DNA of 64,000 nt, taken from the NCBI RefSeq assembly GCF_002005445.1, contig NZ_CP014692.1, forward strand, positions 1,674,001 through 1,738,000, in the 5' to 3' direction. The notes beneath the pieces were generated by a model. It did no database searches, was not told the DNA's origin, and was given only the letters and a program-made list of their open reading frames with translations. Source of the stretch: Acetobacter aceti (GTDB taxonomy: Bacteria; Pseudomonadota; Alphaproteobacteria; Acetobacterales; Acetobacteraceae). Shown here one piece after another: positions 35,307-43,523 of the stretch (its first letter is position 1; each line of letters begins with the position of its first letter). Position numbers and translations under genes: made by a program.

Positions 35307-36095
35307 TTGGCTGGAATTAAAGAAATAGCTTCCTTGGAGAATGAAAATTTCTCTGAGGAATGTCCCGTTCTGAGCATTGTTGTAACAGTGCTGAATGAAC
35401 GGGAGAATATTATTCCTGTCTGTCAGGAATTAGCCGCCGTACTGCCTCATCTCCCTCCCTGTGAAATTGTTTTTGTCGATGATGGGAGTGTTGATGGGAC
35501 TTTGGGGATGCTGCGCCAGGCTCGGGAAACAGTTCCTGGTCTCGGGGGGCTGCGTATTCTCAAACATGACAGGCGTCGTGGTAAGTCAGGTGCGTTACGC
35601 ACAGCTATCAAAAACGCGAAAGGTTTCTGGATAGCGACCATAGACGGGGACGGCCAGGACGACCCATCCGAAATCCCTGAACTGCTTGCACTAGGACGTT
35701 CTGGTCAAAAAACAGGTCGCGCGCCACTTGTGGTTGGTACCAGACTGAAGCGTAGTGATACGATATGGCGTCGCCTTGCTACACGATTTGCAAATGGTCT
35801 TCGGCAGCGTATTTTGGCGGACGGATGTCCTGATACCGGGGCGCCGATGAAGGTTTTTCTACGGGAAGACTTTCTGAATTTACCGCAGTTTGAAGGCTTG
35901 CATCGTTTTCTGCCTGCTCTCATGAAAACTTACAAAATCCCGTTGGTATGCAAGCCGGTCAGGCATCGTTCCCGGCTTCACGGTGAGTCCAAATACACTA
36001 ATTTCGGACGTGCCGTTGTTGGTGTGAGAGACTTGCTTGGTGTCGTGTGGCTAAGAAATAGAACCAGATTGCCTGAAACAGTCGAAGAATGTTGA
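35307..36095 (+). CDS. Family 2 glycosyltransferase, polyprenyl-phosphate (DPM1-like)
   Basis: 262 residues from a TTG seven bases after atpF; a second TTG lies at 35334. The GT2 core is complete: LSIVVTVLNERENI, VFVDDGSVDGTLGML, IATIDGDGQDDPSEIP (DxD metal site) and the acceptor loop near DTGAPMKVFLRE. FVDDGS plus DGQDDP is the dolichol/undecaprenyl-phosphate sugar synthase pattern. There are no C-terminal helices. It would make a lipid-linked sugar at the inner membrane for the ArnT-like enzyme that follows, whose start overlaps its stop by seven bases. Confidence 0.85.
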   Translation: MAGIKEIASLENENFSEECPVLSIVVTVLNERENIIPVCQELAAVLPHLPPCEIVFVDDGSVDGTLGMLRQARETVPGLGGLRILKHDRRRGKSGALRTAIKNAKGFWIATIDGDGQDDPSEIPELLALGRSGQKTGRAPLVVGTRLKRSDTIWRRLATRFANGLRQRILADGCPDTGAPMKVFLREDFLNLPQFEGLHRFLPALMKTYKIPLVCKPVRHRSRLHGESKYTNFGRAVVGVRDLLGVVWLRNRTRLPETVEEC

Positions 36096-37762
36096 AAAGC
36101 AAGCTGACGCGCACATTTTTCAACCGTTTGCTATTTCTTGTCTTTAGCGCTTTTTTACTTTTATTACCGGGGCGGGCAAGTATACCTCCCTTTGATCGGG
36201 ATGAGCCTCGCTACATGCAGGCGACAGCGCAGATGCTTGAAACCCGCAATTTTATTGATGTAAGATTCCAGGACAAACCGAGATACCTTCAACCAGCAGG
36301 TATTTACTGGCTTGAAGCCGCGGCCGTTGCCCTGACTGGCACATTGCCCGATAGGGCGGTCTGGGCTTATCGCATACCTTCCCTCGTTGCGATGACTGCC
36401 GCCACCGGTCTGACAGCCTGGATGGGAGCTATACTATTCACTCCGGCGGCAGGGCTGATTTCTGGAGCCTTGCTGGCGACTTCAGTTCTTGTTGAAGCTG
36501 AAGGGCGCATGGCGACGATTGACAGCATGTTGTTGCTGGCTGTTCTTCTGGCTGAATTCTCGCTTCTTCTGGTTCTTGAAGATAGAAGCAAGGATCGTGA
36601 GACCCCGATTGTAACATCGTTGCTCTTCTGGAGTGCGCTTGGCTGCGGTCTCATGCTGAAAGGGCCTGTTATCCTGATACCCGGCCTCGGAACGCCATTA
36701 TGCCTAGCTCTGGTCGAAAAAAACGGAGCTTGGTTGCAGCGTTTGCGCTTTCGGTGGGGTTGGGTCGTCATGCTGGCGATTGTCTTGCCCTGGTGCGTTG
36801 CTATCGGGATGGTCAGTCACGGTGAATTTTTCCAGCACTCTGTAGGACGAAATTTTTTAGGAAAAATAGGGCAAGGGCAGGAAGCTCATGGAGCGCCGCC
36901 TGGTTTCCATCTTCTTGTCTTTATATTGGCTTTTTGGCCAGGATCATTTTTTGCGGCAGCAGCCCTGCCTTTTCTCTGGGCACGCAGAAAAAGTTGGCAG
37001 ATACAGTATTTACTCTGCTGGATGATCCCTCATTGGGTTGTCTTCGAGTTAATAGCGACCAAGCTTCCGCATTATGTGCTGCCAATATATCCAGCTATAG
37101 CGCTTTTTACTGGCGCGGCATTGTGTTGTTCAGGCGATAAATGGAATTGGCCACAAAATAAATGGGGAAGAATAGTTCTCTTCAGTTATGGCGGTCTTTA
37201 TCTGGCTGTGGGTATGACGCTCTCCGTGGCGGGAATAATCATCAGTGAAATCGTGCAAGGAAGTGTTCCAGCTGAAGCGTGGTTGATAGCTGTCGGCAGT
37301 TTTCCTCTTTTAATTCTGTCTGCGCAAGCGGTCATTAAAATGCATATGAAGCGAGCAGCTATCTATGCGATGAGTTCTGCTGTCCTGATTTATACAGGAT
37401 TATTTTTGGGAGTTATTCCTCGTTTACAGGCTATCTGGTTGTCTCCCAGATTAACAACATTGGTTGATCAGCATCTTCTTTGTCCAGATACAGAAGTAGT
37501 GTCGAGCTCTTTTTCTGAACCAAGTTTTGTATTTCTGATGCATGGACATGTGAAATTTGATAACTCCAAAAATGCCGCTTTGATGTTGGCGAGCAATAAA
37601 TCCTGTGGTCTTGCTTTGGTCGGACGGCGTGATGAGAAAACATTCAATGAAGCGCTGTTGGAAAAATCAATTCAAGTGATCGAGTATGGACGAGTAAAAG
37701 GATTTAATTATTCAACTGGAAAGTGGTTGGATATAGGTCTCTATGGAGTTTCCAGCAGATAA
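36089..37762 (+). CDS. ArnT/PMT-like membrane glycosyltransferase (GT-C)
   Basis: 557 residues with about twelve membrane helices. The first periplasmic loop PPFDRDEPRYMQATAQML carries the acidic pair that is catalytic in ArnT, and FQDKPRYLQPAGIYWLEAAAV and MLKGPVILIPGLG are further ArnT landmarks. GT83 enzymes take a sugar from undecaprenyl phosphate and place it on lipid A or another periplasmic acceptor. With the lipid-phosphate glycosyltransferase upstream this forms a two-step glycosylation module. The acceptor cannot be told; lipid A is the default guess. Confidence 0.85.
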   Translation: MLKSKLTRTFFNRLLFLVFSAFLLLLPGRASIPPFDRDEPRYMQATAQMLETRNFIDVRFQDKPRYLQPAGIYWLEAAAVALTGTLPDRAVWAYRIPSLVAMTAATGLTAWMGAILFTPAAGLISGALLATSVLVEAEGRMATIDSMLLLAVLLAEFSLLLVLEDRSKDRETPIVTSLLFWSALGCGLMLKGPVILIPGLGTPLCLALVEKNGAWLQRLRFRWGWVVMLAIVLPWCVAIGMVSHGEFFQHSVGRNFLGKIGQGQEAHGAPPGFHLLVFILAFWPGSFFAAAALPFLWARRKSWQIQYLLCWMIPHWVVFELIATKLPHYVLPIYPAIALFTGAALCCSGDKWNWPQNKWGRIVLFSYGGLYLAVGMTLSVAGIIISEIVQGSVPAEAWLIAVGSFPLLILSAQAVIKMHMKRAAIYAMSSAVLIYTGLFLGVIPRLQAIWLSPRLTTLVDQHLLCPDTEVVSSSFSEPSFVFLMHGHVKFDNSKNAALMLASNKSCGLALVGRRDEKTFNEALLEKSIQVIEYGRVKGFNYSTGKWLDIGLYGVSSR

Positions 37763-38059
37763 TTTCTTATGATTTGTTGTGAGGTTTTCTGTTTTGAGAG
37801 AAAGAGCCGAAGGAAGAGGGCGATAGTCAGGGAGGCAACGTCGCACGTGGAGTGGGGCTCTCCGCTGCACGAGGGCTCGGCAACGGGTATCCATGGCGCT
37901 CCAGGCTGTTACAGGTGTTTTTGCGTTGCGCGGTAGGTAATCAGGCCTGCCAGCAAGAAGAGCAATGGTGATACGCTCTGCAGATGTTGTGATCTCCCAC
38001 AGAATTTCAGGACTAATACGACCGGTGGTAAGCAGTCGGGCAGCCTCAACGATACGCAT
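37712..38059 (-). CDS. Hypothetical 115-residue protein
   Basis: The ATG at 38059 is preceded by AAGGGA eight bases upstream, which supports translation. The start, MRIVEAARLLTTGRISPE, looks like an ordinary short cytoplasmic protein; the C-terminal part is low in recognisable structure and overlaps the convergent ArnT-like gene by 51 bases. No family is recognised. It lies in the gap between the glycosylation pair and the IS cluster, and could be a truncated remnant. Confidence 0.4.
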   Translation of the reverse strand: MRIVEAARLLTTGRISPEILWEITTSAERITIALLAGRPDYLPRNAKTPVTAWSAMDTRCRALVQRRAPLHVRRCLPDYRPLPSALSLKTENLTTNHKKLSAGNSIETYIQPLSS

Positions 38060-38239
38060 ATGGTTGTCCCTTCATTCAGTAGATATTTTTGTATATAGAG
38101 ATGATCAGAAAAATTGATTTATAAATAATTAAAATCTTCGTATTATGTGTGGAAATTAATCTTCTCACTGTGAAAAATAGGGGGCTGACATCGGTAAGCA
38201 TTGTTTGCGCCGGTTCACGCGGGCAGTTTATACCAACGG

Positions 38240-39251
38240 TTATAGTTCCTGACCTGTGTGAGCCCACGTTCTGAGACCGATGGATCGGATGGTTTGTGGC
38301 ATGGCGGCAAGGTTGTTCCAGGCTGAGCAGGCGGCATCGATGATGTGCTCGATGCCGTTGAAGACGGTATTGGACAGCCAGTTGGCGCGCAGGAACTGCC
38401 AGATATTCTCGACCGGATTCAGTTCGGGGGCGCGCGACGGCAGAAAGATCAGGCTGACGTTGCGCGGCATTCTGAGCCTGGGGGTGGTGTGCCATCCTGC
38501 TCGATCGAGCAGTACGACAGCGTGGGCGCCTCGTGCCACGCACCGCGAGATTTCCTCGATGTGCAGTTGCATGCCGGCCGTGCCGGTGAACGGGAGCGCC
38601 AGGCCAGCGGCCTTGCCGCGCGCCGGACAGATTGCCCCGAACAGCCAGGCATTGTCGTAGCGCTGATCAGCAGGCTGGCGTGGCCGCGTGCCTCGCCGGG
38701 CCCATTGCCGGACGATGCCGTTCTTCTGGCCGATCCGGGCCTCGTCCTGGAACCAGATCTCGATCGGCCTTCCCTTCGGCAGATGGCCGGTATGGGCGCA
38801 CAGGATACGAGGGAAGTTTTTTGAATGCCTCCATGACGCCAGTGTCCTGACCCGGATGGCGCGGCCGGGTGCTGACATGAGAAAAACCAAGCCGTTTCAG
38901 TAGAGTAGATACGTGACGCTCATGATAGACGACGCCGAAGCGCTCTTCGATCACACACTGCAGATCGACACGGCGCCAGCGCACCACGCCATCGTGCTGC
39001 CGATCCGGACCCGCCTCGACCAAGGCTTTCAATTCGGCTTGCTAGGCGGCATTCAGACGGCAGGCCGGCCCCGCGTGCTGATAGTCGTGCAGGCCATCGG
39101 GTCCTTCGGCATTGAAGCGGTGAATCCAGTCACGCAATGTCTGGCGGTCCATGCCGCCCACGCGCGCAGCGTTCGCATGCCGGCTGCGCGCCGCAAGTCG
39201 CCTCAGGTCAGAGGCAGAATAGTCATCCCGTAGCTTCACCGCCCTCGTCAT
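38240..39251 (-). pseudogene. IS630-family transposase with nonsense codon and -1 frameshift
   Basis: Start ATG at 39251 after AGGAGG. The helix-turn-helix part (DYSASDLRRLAARSRHANAA, MDRQTLRDWIHRFNAEG) runs into an amber TAG at 39042-39044, after which the same frame continues (ELKALVEAGPD, HVSTLLKRLGFSHVS). At an A6 run (38817-38822) a -1 shift is needed to reach the DDE part: IEIWFQDEARIGQKNG, HAVVLLDRAGWH and SRAPELNPVENIWQFLR. The amber codon makes the element non-functional, while the A6 slip is probably programmed. The element seems to run from about 38230 (ATACCAACGG) to about 39300 (ACCGTTCGTC), an imperfect inverted repeat. Confidence 0.85.
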
Positions 39252-39314
39252 CAGCCGGTTCCTCCTCAAATCAAGAGAATCAGAATCGACACCGTTCGTC
39301 ACTTCACACACGAG

Positions 39315-39590
39315 TCAGTCGCTACGGCCTTTGGTATTAGCCCATTGAGTAAGGATTTTCAGGAGTTTTGCAGGCGAACAGATGTTGAAGCGCCACCCGC
39401 ACCCGGCCAGGAAGGGATGGAAGTTCTTGCGTGGTATTCCATTGTATCGCCGCAGATGCTGCTTCGCCTGGCTCCAGAAATTCTCGATGCCGTTGATATG
39501 GTTCCCGCCCAAGGCAAGATGCCTGCTGTGATCAATGCGTTCGTGATGAAATTCCGAGACATCCGGTTTATCGTAAGCGTGCTACGTCGT
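39315..39590 (-). pseudogene. IS1595-family transposase, C-terminal fragment
   Basis: The frame reads HHERIDHSRHLALGGNHING then IENFWSQAKQHLRRYNGIP and FHPFLAGCGWRFN, which is the end of the IS1595 (ISXO2-like) DDE domain. The N-terminal three quarters are missing, cut by the IS5 element at about 39.6 kb. Confidence 0.8.
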
Positions 39591-39594
39591 GTCG

Positions 39595-40245
39595 TCAGTT
39601 AAGCAGGCTGATGATTGAAGCGAGCTGAACGGCTGCGAGGAAGATCGATTTCAATGTGTCATAGCGGGTTGCAATGGCGCAGAACTGTTTGAATTTATTG
39701 AAGAATCTTTCGATCAGATTTCGCTCCCTGTAGAGAGCGAAATCTGTGTTCCGTTGTGTCGTTCTGTTGCGTCTGGATGGAATGACCGGGGTAATCCCGG
39801 GCTCTGTCAAACGGTCGATCAGCCTGTCTGCATCATACGCCCTGTCGGCCAGGAAGGCATCCGGGTCGATGTTTTCCAGCAGCGGTTCTGCCTGGGCGAT
39901 ATCAGCATCCTGCCCCGGTGTGATATCAAGTTCCACCGGATTACCCAGCGCATCGCAGATGGCATGGATTTTTGTAGTCAGTCCGCCTCGTGAGCGTCCG
40001 ATGGCCTGATCCGTACCCCCTTTTTGAGCGCTCTCGCGCTGTGCTGATGCGCCCGGACAATCGTGCTGTCGATCATCATGTATTCGTTGTCGCGATCTGC
40101 CGCCAGAGGGCGAAAGATCCTTTCAATTACACCACTTTCGCACCAGCGGCGCAGACGGCGATGTGTGTTTTTCCAGTCGTCAAAGCGGGCAGGAAGGTCA
40201 CGCGGGACTGTCAGGAGTTTCGTGTGCGAGGCGTTGTGCACATTG
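39595..40245 (-). pseudogene. IS5-family transposase lacking the N-terminus
   Basis: Two frames. The first (40241 to 39978) starts inside the normal protein at LPARFDDWKNTHRRLRRWCE and includes the catalytic YMMIDSTIVRAHQHSARALKKG. The second (ending at 39595) has ITPGQDADIAQAEPLLENID, FLADRAYDADRLIDRL and ERNLIERFFNKFKQF. They join by a -1 slip at AAAGGGG (40017-40023 on the minus strand) to read GGTDQAIGRSRGGLTTKIHA. The N-terminal helix-turn-helix region is lost at the junction with the IS256 remnant. Confidence 0.85.
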
Positions 40246-40249
40246 TTGA

Positions 40250-41156
40250 TCAGACGGTGGCGCGCACGAAGTGTTCACCGAAGAGAATGGCGAACTGCGC
40301 CTTTGCCATGGACCATTCCCTCGGGGGCATGATCCATTCTTTCTCGGCACGGTTCAAGGCCAGGAAGAGGAGCTTGAGGGCCGCGTCGTCATTGGGGAAA
40401 TGCCCCCTGGCCCGGACGGCCCGCCTCAGCCTGGCGTTCAGCTCCTCTATGGCATTGGAGGTGTAGATCAATTTTCGGACTTCGGCGGGAAAGGCATAGA
40501 ACGGAATGACCTCTTCCCAGGCCCGCTCCCAGGACTGGACGATCGCCACGTATTTCCGGCCCCAGGAGCTTTCGGCAAAGGCGGCCAGGGCAATATGCAC
40601 CGCCTTGTTGCGTACCACGCTTTCGTCGCGGATCTTCACCCGCAGGGCATCGAAGAACACCACGGGATAGACTGCCTTCAACGGCCGACTGTGCCAGGCG
40701 GCCACCTCGTCCAGCACGGCGTCGATGATGACGCCGATCAGGTCGGCGAGGTCTCCACCCCATAGATTTCAAGAAGATGGCCCTGGATCTCGCGCACGCT
40801 CATGCTGCGCGCATACATCGAGATGATCCGATCGTCGAAACCGGGAAACCGCCGCCGGTAACGCGCGGTCAGTTGCGAATCGAACGTGCCGGCCCGATCG
40901 CGAGGGGTGTCCAGCCGCACCCGACCAGCATCCGTCAGCACGGTATTCCGCCCTTAGCCGTTGCGGCAGTTCGGGCACCGGTCGCTGCCTCGCCGTCCAG
41001 ATGGTGGTCCAGTTCGGCGTTGAGCAACCGCTCCGCCAGCGCCTTCTTCATATCCCCAGAAGGGCGTCCGCGTCCGACATCGTGCGGACCACGCGACCAG
41101 CCAGAACCTGGTCCAGGATGTCGTCAGGGATCACGGGTTTCTTGCGTCGGGATATG
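40250..41156 (-). pseudogene. IS256-family (mutator) transposase remnant with internal deletion
   Basis: Recognisable pieces in order on the minus strand: SRRKKPVIPDDILDQVLAG (about 41150), KKALAERLLNAELDHHLDGE, TVLTDAGRVRLDTPRDRAGT, FDDRIISMYARSMSVREIQG, AVYPVVFFDALRVKIRDES and the end AIEELNARLRRAVRARGHFP. About 100 residues that should follow VRNKAVHIAL, including a catalytic part, are missing, and there are several frame changes. It is a dead element. Confidence 0.85.
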
Positions 41157-41212
41157 ATGCTTCTCCTTCTCCAGCATTACACCAAACACACGAAATTCAG
41201 GATAGGCCCCTG

Positions 41213-41908
41213 TGTCACGAGCGCCACGTTTCCACCCTGCTGAAGAGACTGGGCTTCAGTCATGTCAGCGCACGGCCCCGCCATCCGGGACAGGACCCGT
41301 CCGTCATGGACGCATTCAAAAAACTTCCCGACAATCCTGAAGTCCCACACCGGCCATCTGCCGCGCGGCAAACGGATCGAAATCTGGTTCCAGGACGAAG
41401 CGCGGATCGGGCAAAAGAACGGTGTCGTCCGGCAATGGGCCAAACGGGGAACCCGGCCACGCCAGCCGGCCGACCAGCGCTATGTCAACGCCTGGCTGTT
41501 CGGGGCAATCTGTCTCGCAGGTGGCAAGGCTGCGGGTCTCGTTCTCCCGTTCACCGGCACGGCCAGCATGCAATTGCATATCGACGAGATTTCATACTCC
41601 GTGGCCCGGGGCGCTCATGCCGTCGTTCTGCTCGACCGGGCGTCATGGCATACGACCGCCAAACTCGGACTGCCGCGTAACATCAGCCTGATCTTCCTGC
41701 CATCGCGCGCTCCCGAACTGAACCTGGTCGAAAATGTCTGCCAGTTCCGTCGCGCCAACTGGCTGGCCAACACCGTCTTCGATGACATGGACCACATCAT
41801 TAATGCCGCCTGTAACGGGTGGAACAATCTCGTCGCATTCCCCGACACCATCCGTTCCATCGGCTTCAGAATATGGGCTCATAAAGGTCAAACATGATAG
41901 CCGGTGGT
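41213..41908 (+). pseudogene. IS630-family transposase, 5'-truncated second copy
   Basis: Begins inside the protein at CHERHVSTLLKRLGFSHVS and carries the same A6 run (41318-41323) after VMDAFKK, where a -1 slip leads to NFPTILKSHTGHLPRGK and the DDE part (FQDEARIGQKNG, VVLLDRASWH, SRAPELNLVENVCQFRR). It is clearly divergent from the copy at 38.2-39.3 kb yet ends with the same type of terminal sequence (GGTGGTATAAA near 41900-41912). It interrupts the IS481 transposase after the residues GKLY. Confidence 0.85.
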
Positions 41909-42365
41909 ATAAAGCTTTCCTTCATCTGTCTGAACTTCAGTAATATCAATGTGAAAGAACCCGATCGGATAGCGCTTGAAGTACTGTCGTTTCGGCTTGT
42001 CCCCTTCGACATCAGGCAGGCGTGAAATCCCGTGACGCAGAAGACAGCGATGCGGCGCCGAGCGTGTCAGATGCGGAATGGTGGCCTGCAACGCGTAAAG
42101 GCAATCGTCCAGAGGCAGCAAACTATGTCGACGAAAGACCACGATCATCGCTTCGTCTGTCTCCGACAGGACCGTTGAGCGCGGCTCTTTTGGTCCCGTC
42201 TTCCGGTTTTCGACAGTCTGACGCTTTCGCCATTTCACCATTGTTTTGGGTTGATCCCGAACTCCTTGCTCAGCGCCGCGAGTGAAGCCTGCTATCGCTG
42301 TATTGCTGCTCGCACCGCGTGCGTGGTCGTGGCGCTCCCATGACGTATCTGTCCCATAAGGCTTC
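41888..42365 (-). pseudogene. IS481-family transposase, N-terminal half
   Basis: The helix-turn-helix N-terminus (SHGSATTTHAVRAAIQ, SLAALSKEFGINPK) contains a TAG stop and is out of frame with the rest (WRKRQTVENRKTGPKEP, ETDEAMIVVFRRHSLLPLDD, FFHIDITEVQTDEGKLY). The protein is cut at GKLY by the IS630 copy, so the DDE residues beyond the first Asp are lost. Stop, frameshift and truncation all mark it as dead. Confidence 0.8.
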
Positions 42366-42550
42366 CTTTCCTCGCGTGAAAATATCACACCACCAAATAC
42401 CGGAAATAAACAGATTTAAATATCTTATTAAATACATAAATTTATCTTTGATTATATTTTACAATATTTAAATTGAATATTATGTTTAAATTTTTTAAAA
42501 TAAATTTAATTATATATTTAAAAAATAAGTGAATATTAAAATAAAACCCA

Positions 42551-43429
42551 TCAGAGCATTCCGAGCTTATATCCAATATCGACAATAAGCCTACGTGGCC
42601 AGTTTGTGGCAATATGCTTGATATCAATGAAAGTCACACCTCCGGCAGCGGATAATGTATGCAGCCCTTGTGTAAAAGGTGCGAGACGTGCCGGTGTCTT
42701 AAGCGTAACGTCTGGTTTAAAAATGGAAGAAGGAGATAAAGGTAAAGCTGCTTTTATAAACTGAATTTCGTCATCACATGTATTCGTGCAATTTCTGGTA
42801 GGCAATATCACTCGTCCATCTTGTGCGAGGGGTGATCCAGCCAACAGATACCCTCCCTTGCCTAATTGTGAAACAATATTTTGCCACGGCCCAAAAAAAT
42901 GCTTTGCGTGAGCAATCCTGAGTGCTCCAGAATCTGGCTCAGGAGAAGTATAAAACATCCACCATTGTCCATCGATATTTGCAGGTGTTGCATTAATCGC
43001 GGGCCATGGGAACGAAAACTCAGGCACGGGCTCCCAATGCCAGGGAAAATCAATAGCACGATAGAGCGCAGGTTTGGTTGAGCCGCACGCTTGTGGAAGC
43101 ATCCAGATTTCACCATCGGCTTCAATGAGAACAGGATAAGACAGTAGCCAAGGTTCTGAAAGAACAACCCGTTCTTCCATAATCTGAAACATCCCGTTCA
43201 GGCGAAGAGCTTTTATAACGCCTTTACGTGTTCGGTAATCATAATATTGTGCGACGACATACAGGTCGCCTTTATACCACATACCAAACGGGTCAGATAA
43301 GGAACAAAAAGAGCCATGTGCAGGCAGTAAATGAATAGGAAATGGATCAATTGACCCTGCTGCTACTATGTGTTCCACAGGAGCAGTGATGACACCGCTT
43401 TTCCAGATGTCTGTTCTGAAAATATTCAC
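42551..43429 (-). CDS. Beta-propeller protein, GINT1-like N-terminal domain
   Basis: 292 residues from a GTG that overlaps a TGA in another frame (GTGA). The repeated pattern ADGEIWMLPQACGSTKPALY, WPAINATPANIDGQWWMFYT and LLAGSPLAQDGRVILPTRNC is that of five-bladed propellers related to GH43/GH32 enzymes and of the domain found in glucosamine inositolphosphorylceramide transferase-like bacterial proteins. Such proteins sit in surface-sugar loci, often beside formyltransferases. Base composition is lower in GC than the neighbours. The ribosome site is poor, so the true start may be lost. Function unknown. Confidence 0.7.
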   Translation of the reverse strand: MNIFRTDIWKSGVITAPVEHIVAAGSIDPFPIHLLPAHGSFCSLSDPFGMWYKGDLYVVAQYYDYRTRKGVIKALRLNGMFQIMEERVVLSEPWLLSYPVLIEADGEIWMLPQACGSTKPALYRAIDFPWHWEPVPEFSFPWPAINATPANIDGQWWMFYTSPEPDSGALRIAHAKHFFGPWQNIVSQLGKGGYLLAGSPLAQDGRVILPTRNCTNTCDDEIQFIKAALPLSPSSIFKPDVTLKTPARLAPFTQGLHTLSAAGGVTFIDIKHIATNWPRRLIVDIGYKLGML

Positions 43430-43523
43430 ACTACATCAATAGCTGTTTTCAGAGTGTCTTCCAATGTCACACACGCAGGGGACCATTGTGACCTGAGAGC
43501 CTGTTGCAGGCTGAAATCAATGG

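Larger units (their letters stand above)
38227..41920. mobile_element. Insertion-sequence graveyard with at least six elements
   Basis: In order: an IS630 copy (minus), an IS1595 C-terminal fragment (minus), an IS5 transposase lacking its N-terminus (minus), an internally deleted IS256 remnant (minus) and a 5'-truncated IS630 copy (plus) that cuts an IS481 transposase (its remainder runs to 42.4 kb). No cargo gene lies between them. The flanks are the hypothetical protein at 37.7 kb and a low-GC stretch with a beta-propeller gene. Confidence 0.85.
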
